In this document: piece by piece, positions 25,437 through 34,277 of the stretch
Layout: the number at the start of each line of letters is the position of its first letter
Numbering within the stretch: position 1 is the first letter of the stretch
From: Kushneria phyllosphaerae
GTDB taxonomy: Bacteria; Pseudomonadota; Gammaproteobacteria; Pseudomonadales; Halomonadaceae
Direction: 5' to 3'
Assembly (NCBI RefSeq): GCF_900312995.1
Contig: NZ_ONZI01000004.1
Span: 372,001 to 436,000, forward strand
Length of the DNA stretch: 64,000 nt
Notes under the pieces: model-generated
Told to the model about the DNA's origin: nothing
What the model saw: only the letters and a program-made list of their open reading frames with translations
Databases searched by the model: none
Program-made: the position numbers and the translations under genes

Positions 25437-26798
25437 TCAGGCGTTATCGCGTGAGACAAGACGCTTGCGCCCTGTTTTGGCCTGCCGACGAATATCGCTG
25501 GCACAGACCACGGTGCCCTCTCGGCTGAAGGCCTCATGGTTCTGCTCGATGCGATCGATCTCGTAGAGATAGTTGACCATCAGGCCGTGCGCCTGCTGGC
25601 ACCCTTTCTCGGAAGTATCGCCCGGCCAGTTGATGCGGTGCAGGCTGGCGCCATTGCCCAGGTGAAAGCGTGCGACCGGGTCCAGCGGCTGCCCTCGAGC
25701 GTTGCGCGCCTCCAGAAGATAATGCGCGGCCAGCCCTCGCAGTTCCGGCGCCAGCCGTTGGCGCTCGGCCTTGTCGTTGAGCCAGCTGCCGCGATCAAGC
25801 GCCGTGCAGACCTCATCATCTTCCGCGAGCTCGCCTTCCTTGCGTTGGCTGTCCACCCAGCCGGCAAAGCCCGGCACCGGCGAGAGCGTGACAAAGTTGA
25901 CCAGCCCCGGCAGATCGCGCTTGAGCTCCTGCACCACCTGCTTGATCAGGAAATTGCCAAACGAGATGCCCTTGAGACCACTCTGGCAGTTGCTGATGCT
26001 GTAAAAGGCAGCCGTGTCGGCCTCGCCCGGGGCCACTTCTTCACCGCCGGCCAGAATGGTCTGGATATTGTCGGGAATGCCCTTGCACAGCGCCACTTCA
26101 ACGAAAATCAGCGGCTCATCGCCGGTCGCCGGGTGGAAAAACGCGTAGCAGCGACGATCGCCCGGATCGAGACGACGTCGCAGGTCGGACCAGTCCTGAA
26201 TGGCATGCACCGCTTCATATCGAATGATCTTTTCAAGTACCGCTGCCGGCGTGTTCCAGCCGATGCTTTCCAGCATCAAAAAGCCGCGGTTGAACCAGGA
26301 GGCGAACAGGTGGGCAAAATCGTCATCGAGCGGGGCAAGTTCGGGATTGGTCTTTAAATAGCGCAGCAGGTCAGCGCGCATGGCGACCAGCTCATAGGTG
26401 CCGCCCGGGCAGAGATTGAGACGCCGCAGCAGATGCTGACGGCGCGGTTCACAGGCGGCAAAAAGCTTCTGGAGGGTGGCGTTGTCTTCGCGCTCGCTCC
26501 AGTCGCGATAGGCCTTGTGAATATCGTCGCTGTCGGCGGCGTAGTGCTCGGCCAGCATCTCGAAAAAGGCCAGCCGGTCGGCATCATCAAGGCCGCGATA
26601 GCGCTTGAGGGCCTGCTGGGCAATCAGAATCTGGGAGGCTTCACCGCCGCGCTGCATAAGGGTTTCGCAGCTTGAAGCCAACTGCGACAGGCTCGCCTTT
26701 TTATCACCGCTGTCGCCGCCGGTACTGCGAAACCGCTCACGCGTGCGGCGCTCGATATTTGATAGCAGCTCCTGGAGAAAATTCATGTTGACGTTCAT
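25437..26798 (-). CDS. matA: Malonyl-CoA decarboxylase (MatA)
   Basis: 453 residues from ATG 26798 (GAGGG upstream); a longer reading to 26864 would overlap the promoter. N-terminal helical domain and C-terminal GNAT-like catalytic domain as in bacterial and human MLYCD. Visible marks: VTLSPVPGFAGWV, with the serine region, and DPVARFHLGNGASLHRINW, with the catalytic histidine. It converts malonyl-CoA to acetyl-CoA and CO2. First gene of the matA-matB-madL-madM operon and divergent from its GntR regulator. Confidence 0.92.
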   Translation of the reverse strand: MNVNMNFLQELLSNIERRTRERFRSTGGDSGDKKASLSQLASSCETLMQRGGEASQILIAQQALKRYRGLDDADRLAFFEMLAEHYAADSDDIHKAYRDWSEREDNATLQKLFAACEPRRQHLLRRLNLCPGGTYELVAMRADLLRYLKTNPELAPLDDDFAHLFASWFNRGFLMLESIGWNTPAAVLEKIIRYEAVHAIQDWSDLRRRLDPGDRRCYAFFHPATGDEPLIFVEVALCKGIPDNIQTILAGGEEVAPGEADTAAFYSISNCQSGLKGISFGNFLIKQVVQELKRDLPGLVNFVTLSPVPGFAGWVDSQRKEGELAEDDEVCTALDRGSWLNDKAERQRLAPELRGLAAHYLLEARNARGQPLDPVARFHLGNGASLHRINWPGDTSEKGCQQAHGLMVNYLYEIDRIEQNHEAFSREGTVVCASDIRRQAKTGRKRLVSRDNA

Positions 26799-26900
26799 GG
26801 CAGCCCTCATCGATCGCTTGAACGGGCATCCCGGCACCCGAAGATGAATATTGCTTGTCATCAACAGGAAAGTTACTTTTCATATACATGTCACCGTCCT

Positions 26901-26912
26901 GTTGTATACAAC
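26901..26912. promoter_or_regulatory. Palindromic operator for the malonate GntR regulator
   Basis: GTTGTATACAAC is a perfect 12-bp palindrome of the form bound by FadR/VanR-type GntR proteins. It lies between matA and the divergent regulator gene, 29 bp before the latter. Confidence 0.7.
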
Positions 26913-26940
26913 GATCTGCGCACCGGCTGAGGGTGTCAAC

Positions 26941-27639
26941 ATGGGAAAAAGTCTATTGAATGAAAGTCCAGGAGGGCGGATTCCTCAGGCGCAGCGGCTT
27001 CGGGATCTGCTGGAAGATGCCATCGTCGAGGGCCACTATGCCCCGGGGGATCGCCTCGACCCTGAAGCGCTGGCACGCCAGTATCAGTGCTCGCGCACGC
27101 CCATTCGCGAGGCCCTGACACATCTGGCGGCTTCCGGCATGGTGAAGGTGGCGCCCAAGCGCGGCACCTTTGTGGCACGCCTGAGCGTGACCGAGCTGGT
27201 AGAACGTTTTGAAGTGATGGCAGAGCTTGAAGGCATGTGCGGCCGGCTGGCCGCGCGGCGCATGAGTGATGAGACGCTCTCGGCACTACAGCAGGCGCAG
27301 GCCGCCTGTCGTCAATGCATGCTCAATGGGGATGTGAACGGCTATTACTATGAAAACGGCGAATTTCATCGGCTGATCTATGAAGGCAGTCACAATGATT
27401 TTCTGGCCCAGGAGGCCAGACGCCTGCACGCCATGCTAAAGCCCTACCGACGCCTGCAGCTGCATGCAAGGCATCGACTGGAGAGCTCATGGTGCGAGCA
27501 CGAACGCATTGTGACGGCACTGATCGCTGGCGACGCCGATACAGCGCAGCGGGAACTGAGAGCGCATGTGTTGCTTCAGGGAGAACGCTTCAACGACCTG
27601 GTCGCCTCGATGCAGCGTCTGGGGCAAACGCCGGCCTGA
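26941..27639 (+). CDS. matR: GntR-family regulator of malonate use (MatR-like)
   Basis: 232 residues from ATG 26941, chosen for the GAGGGTG upstream; earlier in-frame starts would cover the operator. N-terminal winged helix (QRLRDLLEDAIVEGHYAPGDRL, CSRTPIREALTHLAASG) and C-terminal FCD all-helical ligand domain with the H/E metal-binding pattern (ENGEFHRLIYEGSHN). MatR repressors of the mat operon release DNA when malonate is bound; the position fits, the ligand is inferred. Confidence 0.87.
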   Translation: MGKSLLNESPGGRIPQAQRLRDLLEDAIVEGHYAPGDRLDPEALARQYQCSRTPIREALTHLAASGMVKVAPKRGTFVARLSVTELVERFEVMAELEGMCGRLAARRMSDETLSALQQAQAACRQCMLNGDVNGYYYENGEFHRLIYEGSHNDFLAQEARRLHAMLKPYRRLQLHARHRLESSWCEHERIVTALIAGDADTAQRELRAHVLLQGERFNDLVASMQRLGQTPA

Positions 27640-27690
27640 CATCGCTGTCTCACTGCGCACTTGTGCCCCTGATATCTGCCCTTTTCTCGC

Positions 27691-28428
27691 TCAGTCCTTC
27701 TCGCGATAAGCGGTATAGGTCTGTCTGGCGCGGGAAAAGTGCTGCCTGACAGCCTCTTCGGCGCGCTCGGGATCTCGTGACAGCACGGCGTCAAGAATGG
27801 CCTGATGCTCCCCTGCCACCATTTCCAGATAGCGGCGGGCGGCATCGATGTTCAGCTCGTTGTCGACCAGCCGGGCACGCGGAATGGCTTCCTGACTCAG
27901 CGGCTCATAAAAGGACATGAAAAACGGATTGTGTGTCGCCTCGATCAGGGCGTGATGGAACTGATAGTCCTCATGACGCGCCTGTCTGCCCTGCTTCATC
28001 GCCTCCTTGAAAGCGGCGTGGGCGCTTTCAAGGCGACGCACGTCATCGTCATCATGACGCTCGGCCGCCAGCGCCGCCGCCCGGGGCTCGAGCGTCAGAC
28101 GAAGCTCAAGCACATGCAGAATATCTTCCACCGTATTGGCACTGATGCGCCGGGCCGGAGATGGCACCGCCTGGCGCGTCTGGATCACGCGCGTGCCGAT
28201 ACCTCGCCTTGTTTCAATCAGCCCCGAGGAGCGCAGATGCGCAATCGCCTCACGCACGGCAGTGCGGCTGACGCCAAACATGTCGCACAGCTCGCTTTCG
28301 GTAGGCAGCTTGTCACCCACGGCGATCTGCCCGTTGGCAATCGAGGCCTCCAGCTGCCGGGCAATCTGTGCCGACAGGCTGCCCTGCTGAGTAATGCGTT
28401 CAAGTTTGAGCGTCTTCATATGGATCAT
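27691..28428 (-). CDS. GntR/FadR-family regulator, probable aldarate/uronate regulator
   Basis: 245 residues (or 242 from the second ATG at 28419; neither has a clear ribosome site). The winged helix has LPTESELCDMFGVSRTAVREAIAHLRSSGLI; the FCD domain carries DYQFHHALIEATHNPF and a late histidine (GEHQAILDAV). It lies just downstream of the hydroxyacid dehydrogenase and TTT transporter genes and 10-20 kb from the rest of the sugar-acid cluster. FCD regulators often respond to hexuronates, aldarates or their keto products. Four copies of GTCATACATCATAC upstream of cluster operons are the best candidates for its sites, though none lies before its own gene. Confidence 0.8.
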   Translation of the reverse strand: MIHMKTLKLERITQQGSLSAQIARQLEASIANGQIAVGDKLPTESELCDMFGVSRTAVREAIAHLRSSGLIETRRGIGTRVIQTRQAVPSPARRISANTVEDILHVLELRLTLEPRAAALAAERHDDDDVRRLESAHAAFKEAMKQGRQARHEDYQFHHALIEATHNPFFMSFYEPLSQEAIPRARLVDNELNIDAARRYLEMVAGEHQAILDAVLSRDPERAEEAVRQHFSRARQTYTAYREKD

Positions 28429-28529
28429 CTGCTGTTGTGTAGTGGCAGGTGTCAGTCACGCGCGAAAGCAATCCCGTGCAGACCGTACCGCCTGCGGTCG
28501 GCCAGAGTGCATTATCCCCTATGACAACG

Positions 28530-29489
28530 CTACACGGGCGTTAGTGCCGACTCACCCTTCAATACCCGGTTCAGGTTATCAGCGGCCAGATCACACATGG
28601 CGTTGCGCGTTTCAAACGTCGAGGAGCCGATATGCGGCAATAGTACGGCATTATCAAGTGACAGCAGTGCTGAATCGGGAGCCAGAGGCTCACGCTCGTA
28701 GACATCAAGACCTGCGTAATAGAGCGTGCCATCCTGCAGACAGGCGGTCAGGTCTTCTTCGACCACCACCTGCCCGCGCGAGATGTTGATCAAAATGGCC
28801 TTGTCACGCGTGGCGGCCAGCAGATTGCGATCGACCAGGCCTCGTGTGGCTTCCGACAGCGCCACGGTCACGACGATAAAGTCTGATTCGCTGAAAAGCG
28901 TCTCCAGCGAGACCTGACGGGCATCAAAGGCTTCTTCAAGCTCCGGACGCTCACTGCGGTTATAGAACATGACCGGCATGTTGAAACCGTGATGGCCGCG
29001 CTGGGCAACCGCCTGACCGATGCGCCCCATGCCTACGATACCCAATGTCTTGCCGGTAATGTCGACGCCGAAGTCGGTACGGCCCAGTGACGCCTGCCAC
29101 TGACCACCGCGAACCTTGCGCTCCATTTCACCGGCACGACGGGCGGCCATCATCAGCAGCAAAAATCCGGTATCAGCGGTGGCATCGGTGAGCACTTCAG
29201 GCGTATTGGTCAGCACGATATTACGCGACTGAATCTCTTCCAGCGGATAGGCATCCACCCCGACGGACACGCTGGCGATAACCTTCAGACGCGGCGAGGC
29301 GTCCAGAAGCGCCTTGTCGAATTTGACGTTGGAACCGATAAAGGCATCCGCCTCAGCCATGGCGTCCCTGAAGGCCGCCCTGTCGGCATCATTGCCAAGG
29401 CGCTGAAAATGCGTCACGTGATGCTCGGCCTGCAGTGTCGCCAGCAGCTCCGGATAGAGTTCGTGTACCACTACAATATTGTGTTGCAT
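28530..29489 (-). CDS. D-2-hydroxyacid dehydrogenase (GhrB/2-ketogluconate reductase-like)
   Basis: 319 residues. Two Rossmann-type domains; nucleotide loop LGIVGMGRIGQAVAQRG, and the catalytic arginine, glutamate and histidine in ISRGQVVVEEDL, YEREPLAPDS and LLPHIGSST. This subgroup reduces glyoxylate, hydroxypyruvate or 2-ketogluconate with NAD(P)H. It is the last gene of the tctCBA operon, 12 bp after tctA, so its substrate is probably related to what that transporter brings in. The exact substrate is unknown. Confidence 0.87.
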   Translation of the reverse strand: MQHNIVVVHELYPELLATLQAEHHVTHFQRLGNDADRAAFRDAMAEADAFIGSNVKFDKALLDASPRLKVIASVSVGVDAYPLEEIQSRNIVLTNTPEVLTDATADTGFLLLMMAARRAGEMERKVRGGQWQASLGRTDFGVDITGKTLGIVGMGRIGQAVAQRGHHGFNMPVMFYNRSERPELEEAFDARQVSLETLFSESDFIVVTVALSEATRGLVDRNLLAATRDKAILINISRGQVVVEEDLTACLQDGTLYYAGLDVYEREPLAPDSALLSLDNAVLLPHIGSSTFETRNAMCDLAADNLNRVLKGESALTPV

Positions 29490-29501
29490 GTCATTGTCCT
29501 G

Positions 29502-30998
29502 TCAGTTTGAAACGGCGCTGGCTTTTTTGTCTCGCCAGGAAGCGCGCAGGGAAAAGACGACAAACACCAGCGCCAGTACCAGAAAGGCCACACTGATGGG
29601 ACGTGTAAAGAAGGGTTCCCAGCTGCCATCAAAGGTCTGCAGTCCGCGCCGCAGATTGGTTTCAGCCACACCGCCAAGAATCAGCCCGATCACGGCCGGG
29701 GCGACCCCAAACCCGAAGCGGGCAAGGAAAAAACCAAGTACGCCCAGCGCCATCATCAGATACACATCAAAGTAATCACTGTTGATGCTGAAGACCCCGA
29801 TGGCACAGAAGATGAAAATCAGCGGCAGCAGGTAGTGCTGCGGTACACGCAGGATGCGCACAAAAAGGCGGATGCCCCACCACTGCACGAAAAGCATCAT
29901 GATGTTGGCCAGCAAAAAGGCCACGAAAATGCCGTATACCAGCGTGGCCTGAGTACTAAAGAGCATCGGGCCGGGCTGGATGCCCTGAATCATCAGACCG
30001 CCAATCAAAACGGCGGTCGCGCCTTCGCCGGGAATGCCCAGCGTCAGCATAGGAATCAGCGCTCCGCCCACCATGGCATTGTTGGAAGACTCGGAAGCAA
30101 TCACCCCTTCAGGCGCCCCCTTGCCAAAATCTTTCGAATTTTTGGAAAACCGCTTGGCCTGATCGTAGGCCATGATCGAGGCGATACTGCCGCCTGCCCC
30201 CGGTACGGCGCCCACACCAGCACCGATAAAGGAACTCATCAGCAAAAGCTTCCAGTTGCGCAGCACTTCACGTAGCCGTGGGAAGGCCCCCTCAAGCGCG
30301 TTTTCGACCTTCATGGAAGGACGCTTCCCGTGCATCTTCTCCATATCCAGCAGCAGCTGGGAGACGGCAAAGATACCCACGATCACGGCCAGCAGACTGA
30401 TACCGGTCAAAAGCGACATCTGCCCGAAGGTCAAACGCATGGCACCGGTCACCTGATCGGCGCCGACCGTGGACATCAGCATGCCGATCAGACCCACGAT
30501 CAACCCCTTGATGAGTGAGCCGCCGGAGATCGACACGATGATCATCAGCCCCAGAATACTCAGGGAGAAGTATTCGGCCGCGCCGAATTTAAGCGCAACG
30601 GACGCAATCAGGGGCGAGATCAGAATCAGGATCACGGCGCTGATAATGCCACCAAGAAAGGACGCCGCCACCGACAGACCCAGCGCCTTGCCTGCTCGCC
30701 CACCGACCGCCATGGGCCAGGCATCAAAGGTGGTAGCGATAGAACCCGGCGTACCCGGCATGTTCAGAAGGATCGCGGGGACCGAACCGCCGGCAATGGC
30801 GCCACAAAAGGCCCCCAGCAGCAATCCGATGCCGGCGATGGTATCCAGTCCATAGGTCAGCGGCAGTAACAGGGCGACGGCCATGGCGGCCGAAAGACCG
30901 GGTAGCGCGCCCAGAATAATGCCCAGAAAGGTCCCGGCCAGTATGGCCAGCAGCGTCAGCGGGCCAAAAAGCTGAACGGTATCCATCAGTGTTTGCAT
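29502..30998 (-). CDS. TTT transporter large membrane subunit TctA (system 1)
   Basis: 498 residues, about twelve membrane segments. GIILGALPGLSAAMAVALLLPLTYGL at the start is the hallmark TctA loop, and GVIASESSNNAMVGGALIPMLTLGIPG is the second conserved region. With TctB and the periplasmic TctC it takes up carboxylates by proton or sodium symport. Third gene of the first TTT operon here. 60% or so alike by eye to the second TctA at 35619. Likely substrates are aldarates or sugar acids, by context only. Confidence 0.93.
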   Translation of the reverse strand: MQTLMDTVQLFGPLTLLAILAGTFLGIILGALPGLSAAMAVALLLPLTYGLDTIAGIGLLLGAFCGAIAGGSVPAILLNMPGTPGSIATTFDAWPMAVGGRAGKALGLSVAASFLGGIISAVILILISPLIASVALKFGAAEYFSLSILGLMIIVSISGGSLIKGLIVGLIGMLMSTVGADQVTGAMRLTFGQMSLLTGISLLAVIVGIFAVSQLLLDMEKMHGKRPSMKVENALEGAFPRLREVLRNWKLLLMSSFIGAGVGAVPGAGGSIASIMAYDQAKRFSKNSKDFGKGAPEGVIASESSNNAMVGGALIPMLTLGIPGEGATAVLIGGLMIQGIQPGPMLFSTQATLVYGIFVAFLLANIMMLFVQWWGIRLFVRILRVPQHYLLPLIFIFCAIGVFSINSDYFDVYLMMALGVLGFFLARFGFGVAPAVIGLILGGVAETNLRRGLQTFDGSWEPFFTRPISVAFLVLALVFVVFSLRASWRDKKASAVSN

Positions 30999-31018
30999 AA
31001 AGACTCCTGATATTCAGC

Positions 31019-31495
31019 TCAAAACCTGACCTTGAGCAGCTCGACAAACACGCCGTAGATGATTCCCGTACCGATCACGGCAAACACAATAACCCGAGCC
31101 CAGAATGCGGGTTTTGCCAAAAGGCCCTTGCGGTCGGCAGAGATCATGCAGATAAAAACAGGCATCAGGACAAGGTAAAAAAACGTGGGAATCAGAAACC
31201 CCGCCACGCTCATTGCCCAGACATAAGCAGTGCTGAACGCGACAAATAAAATGAGATTCAAAAACCCCTGCCGCGATATTGCCGGCAGGTTATCCGCTTT
31301 TTTTCCTTTCAAAAAACAGGCAATGACATTCAAGGCCGCCAGCACAGCGATTGCGAAGGTAATGACACTGGGAAAGGCAGACGGCGCGATGGAGCCGTGC
31401 GCACTTCCCGGAATACCCATGGCCGACACACAGAGAATGGCGGCGGCGACGGCCAGCAATAGACTAAAAACGCCTTCCTGAAGATGACCCTTCAT
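31019..31495 (-). CDS. TTT transporter small membrane subunit TctB (system 1)
   Basis: 158 residues with four hydrophobic segments, starting QEGVFSLLLAVAAAILCVSAMGIP. TctB subunits are poorly conserved in sequence; the call rests on length, topology and place between tctC and tctA, with 20 bp or less on each side. Confidence 0.88.
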   Translation of the reverse strand: MKGHLQEGVFSLLLAVAAAILCVSAMGIPGSAHGSIAPSAFPSVITFAIAVLAALNVIACFLKGKKADNLPAISRQGFLNLILFVAFSTAYVWAMSVAGFLIPTFFYLVLMPVFICMISADRKGLLAKPAFWARVIVFAVIGTGIIYGVFVELLKVRF

Positions 31496-31506
31496 GGCAG
31501 TGCTCC

Positions 31507-32478
31507 TTATCTGTTTTCGCTGGCAACCTCTTGCGCCACCGGAATCAGTTCTTCTGCCAGTGTGTCCACGTACTGATCGAACTCAGGGCCAGAACGGAAG
31601 TCGACGTGAATGCCCAGCTGCTCAATGCGCTTGACGAAGGTCGGGTCCTTCGAAGCTTTCTCCAGCGCACTGACCCAGCGATCGCGGGTCTCGTCATCCA
31701 TGCCCTTCGGGGCCGCCACACCGCGCCAGTTGGAAATGTCGATATCGTGTCCCAGCTCTTTCATGGTGGGCACATCCGGCAGGGACTCGCTGCGCTCGCC
31801 GCTGGTGACCACCAGCGGGGTCATCTGACCGGATTCCAGCGCACCGCGAAGATCCATTGGATCCATCACGACACCGTCGATATGTCCGCCCATGACAGCC
31901 GCCGTGGCATCAGGGGCACCCTGATAGGAGATGGTGTCGAAATCTGCCCCCAGCTCCTTGCCCACCAGCACGCTCATGATGTGCGTGGAAGAACCAATGC
32001 CGGCAAAGCCGATTTTTAAACGACGATGATGATCGCCACCGGGCAGGATATCCTCGACGCTATCAATGCCCAGCTTGCTGTTGACGGCCAGCACATAAGG
32101 CACGGAATAGAAGCTTGCCAGGTAGTCAAAGTCCTGGTATTTAAAATTGACATTCCCCATGCCCTGCTGGGTAAACACCTTGTTATCGATGGCCACGACC
32201 GTATAGCCATCGGGTCGCGACTGGATGGTTTTCATGAACCCGATCGCGCCACCGCCACCCGTCAGGTACTGGGGAATGATGTTGACCCCCAGATCCTTTT
32301 CGAGACCTTCCTGCAGCGACCGGATCAGATAATCGGAACCCCCACCGGGAGACGCCGGAGAGATGAAGGTAATATCATCATCAGGGAAGTCGGCAGCCAT
32401 GACCGTTGAAGAGACTGTCGCCATGCTCACGGCCATGGCGATAGCAGCACATCCTTTCTTCAAAGCAAATTTCTTCAT
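31507..32478 (-). CDS. TTT periplasmic binding protein TctC (system 1)
   Basis: 323 residues from ATG 32478 (GAGG upstream); the ATG at 32490 is too early. A signal peptide ends near MAADFPDD. The Bug/TctC fold has ITFISPASPGGGSDYLIRSLQ, YLTGGGGAIGFMK and GIGSSTHIMSVLVG. It captures the substrate in the periplasm for TctA/TctB. It opens an operon tctC-tctB-tctA-hydroxyacid dehydrogenase. A GTCATACATCATAC motif lies 34 bp upstream. Confidence 0.92.
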   Translation of the reverse strand: MKKFALKKGCAAIAMAVSMATVSSTVMAADFPDDDITFISPASPGGGSDYLIRSLQEGLEKDLGVNIIPQYLTGGGGAIGFMKTIQSRPDGYTVVAIDNKVFTQQGMGNVNFKYQDFDYLASFYSVPYVLAVNSKLGIDSVEDILPGGDHHRRLKIGFAGIGSSTHIMSVLVGKELGADFDTISYQGAPDATAAVMGGHIDGVVMDPMDLRGALESGQMTPLVVTSGERSESLPDVPTMKELGHDIDISNWRGVAAPKGMDDETRDRWVSALEKASKDPTFVKRIEQLGIHVDFRSGPEFDQYVDTLAEELIPVAQEVASENR

Positions 32479-32511
32479 GACCGACCTCATCAGTGTTCAG
32501 ATTTTCAAAAA

Positions 32512-32539
32512 GTCATACATCATACATATATGGATAATA
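32512..32539 (-). promoter_or_regulatory. Promoter with GTCATACATCATAC operator before tctC (system 1)
   Basis: GTCATACATCATAC at 32512-32525 is identical to the motifs at 39623 and 44902. A TATTAT -10 candidate (minus strand, 32534-32539) lies just upstream, so the motif covers the likely start of transcription, as expected for a repressor site. Confidence 0.6.
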
Positions 32540-32595
32540 CCTGTTTTAACCAACGTGAATCTGCTCCTTTAGTTTATGCCTGGACCATCGTATAA

Positions 32596-32630
32596 AACCA
32601 AAAGGGGCCTGCCTTGTGGCAGACCCCTTC
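32596..32630 (-). terminator. Terminator after the aldehyde dehydrogenase gene
   Basis: On the minus strand GGGGTCTGCC-ACAA-GGCAGGCCCC is followed by TTTTGGTTTTAT. It ends the kdgD-to-aldehyde-dehydrogenase operon. Confidence 0.85.
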
Positions 32631-32662
32631 GATTTAACACCGGCTGATATCAGCTCGGCCGA

Positions 32663-34240
32663 TCAGCTTTCGCGTTTGCCATCTACCAGACGGTTGAGCT
32701 GGCAGGGATTGGCATCACGCAGGGCTTCAGGGCGCAGGGCATCCGGCAGATTCTGATAGCAGACCGGACGCAAAAAGCGCTTGATGGCTGCGGTCCCCAC
32801 CGAGGTGGTACGACCATCGGAAGTCGCCGGGAAGGGGCCGCCATGCACCATCGCATCGCTGACTTCAACGCCGGTCGGCCAGCCATTGACCAGGATACGG
32901 CCGGCCTTGCGCTCAAGAATCCTCACCAGCGGACGCGCACTTTCAAGGTCGGCATCGTCCATCTGGAGCGTGGCCGTCAGCTGCCCTTCCAGATGCTCGG
33001 TGACGGCCAGCAGCTCATCACTGTCCACGCACTCGACGATCAGTGACGTCGCACCGAACACTTCATCCTGCAGTTCGGTATCGGCCAAAAACGTCTGCGC
33101 CGAAGCCGTGTAGAGACCGGCCTGACACGTGTAGGCGCCCTCACCTGTCGGCCCGCGGCCCAGCTCGGTCACACCATTGTGCTGCGACAGTCGCTGAACG
33201 CCTTCCTGATAGGCATCGCTGATGCCGGGCGTCAGCATGGTCTGAGCGTTGGCATCCGCCAGCGCTTCAGTGGCGGCCTGCTTGAAGGTTTCCAGTGCTT
33301 CACCCTTGATGGCGATCACCAGCCCTGGGTTGGTACAGAACTGTCCGGCGCCCATGTTCAGTGAGCCCACGAACGCCTTGCCCATTTCGCGACCACGCGC
33401 CTTGAGCGCCTCGGGCAGCGGGAACACCGGGTTGATGCTGCTCATTTCCGCGTAGAAAGGAATCGGCTCAGCGCGCGACTGGGCGACTTTCCACAGCGCC
33501 ATGCCGCCATTGCGCGACCCGGTAAAGCCGGCAGCCTTGATGCGCTTGTCACCGACCAGCGCGGTGCCGACGTCACGGCCCGAGCCGTACAGCAGCGAAA
33601 AAACGCCTTCCGGCAGGTTGCAGCGCGCAACGGCCTTTTGAATGGCACGACCGACCAGCTCGGAAGTCCCGGGGTGTGCCCCGTGCGCCTTGACGATGAC
33701 CGGACAGCCGGCCGCCAGAGCAGATGCGGTATCACCACCGGCGACCGAGAAGGCCAGCGGGAAATTGCTGGCACCGAACACAACGACCGGGCCGAGACCA
33801 ATGTGACGCTGGCGCAGGTCAGTACGTGGCATCGGCTGACGATCCGGCATGGCCTGATCGACGCGGACATCCAGCCACTCACCGTCGCGTACCACGCGAG
33901 CAAACAGTCTCAGCTGACCGCAGGTACGACCGCGCTCACCCTGAATACGCCCTTCAGGCAATCCGGTTTCAGCGACGGCACGTTCGACCAGCGCATCGCC
34001 AATAGCTTCAATCTCTTCGGCAACGGTTTCCAGAAATACGGCACGCGCTTCCTGCGACGTTTCGCGATACTGATCAAAGGCCTGCCAGGCCAGCGCGCAG
34101 GCCTGTTCGACCTCGTTGCTGCTCCCGCCGTTATAGACCGGTTCCAGCGTCTCGCCAGTAGCGGGATTGATGGCCTGAACCGGATCGCGTGTGCCCTTGA
34201 TGGCGTGCTGTCCGATAAGAAGTTCGCCTGTCAGTTGCAT
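32663..34240 (-). CDS. 2-oxoglutarate semialdehyde (2,5-dioxovalerate) dehydrogenase
   Basis: 525 residues, GGAGAG before the ATG. An aldehyde dehydrogenase with the catalytic cysteine in [13 protein letters not shown], the nucleotide-site region [20 protein letters not shown] and the glutamate region EMSSINPVF. Length, and the QFCTNPG form of the cysteine motif, fit the NADP-type 2-oxoglutarate semialdehyde dehydrogenases of aldarate and pentose oxidation. It oxidises the KdgD product to 2-oxoglutarate. It ends the operon kdgD-tctC-tctB-tctA-gudD-like-this gene. Confidence 0.88.
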   Translation of the reverse strand: MQLTGELLIGQHAIKGTRDPVQAINPATGETLEPVYNGGSSNEVEQACALAWQAFDQYRETSQEARAVFLETVAEEIEAIGDALVERAVAETGLPEGRIQGERGRTCGQLRLFARVVRDGEWLDVRVDQAMPDRQPMPRTDLRQRHIGLGPVVVFGASNFPLAFSVAGGDTASALAAGCPVIVKAHGAHPGTSELVGRAIQKAVARCNLPEGVFSLLYGSGRDVGTALVGDKRIKAAGFTGSRNGGMALWKVAQSRAEPIPFYAEMSSINPVFPLPEALKARGREMGKAFVGSLNMGAGQFCTNPGLVIAIKGEALETFKQAATEALADANAQTMLTPGISDAYQEGVQRLSQHNGVTELGRGPTGEGAYTCQAGLYTASAQTFLADTELQDEVFGATSLIVECVDSDELLAVTEHLEGQLTATLQMDDADLESARPLVRILERKAGRILVNGWPTGVEVSDAMVHGGPFPATSDGRTTSVGTAAIKRFLRPVCYQNLPDALRPEALRDANPCQLNRLVDGKRES

Positions 34241-34277
34241 CTTTCTCTCCTGATGGTTGCGTTGCGTATTGCCGGGT

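Noticed and set aside
32580..32600. TATACGATGG near the tctC operator as a shared second regulator motif with 39650 and 49055
   Set aside because: At 39650 and 49055 the resemblance is explained by -10 boxes; at 32590 it lies at the end of a terminator T-run, so a common protein site is not supported.
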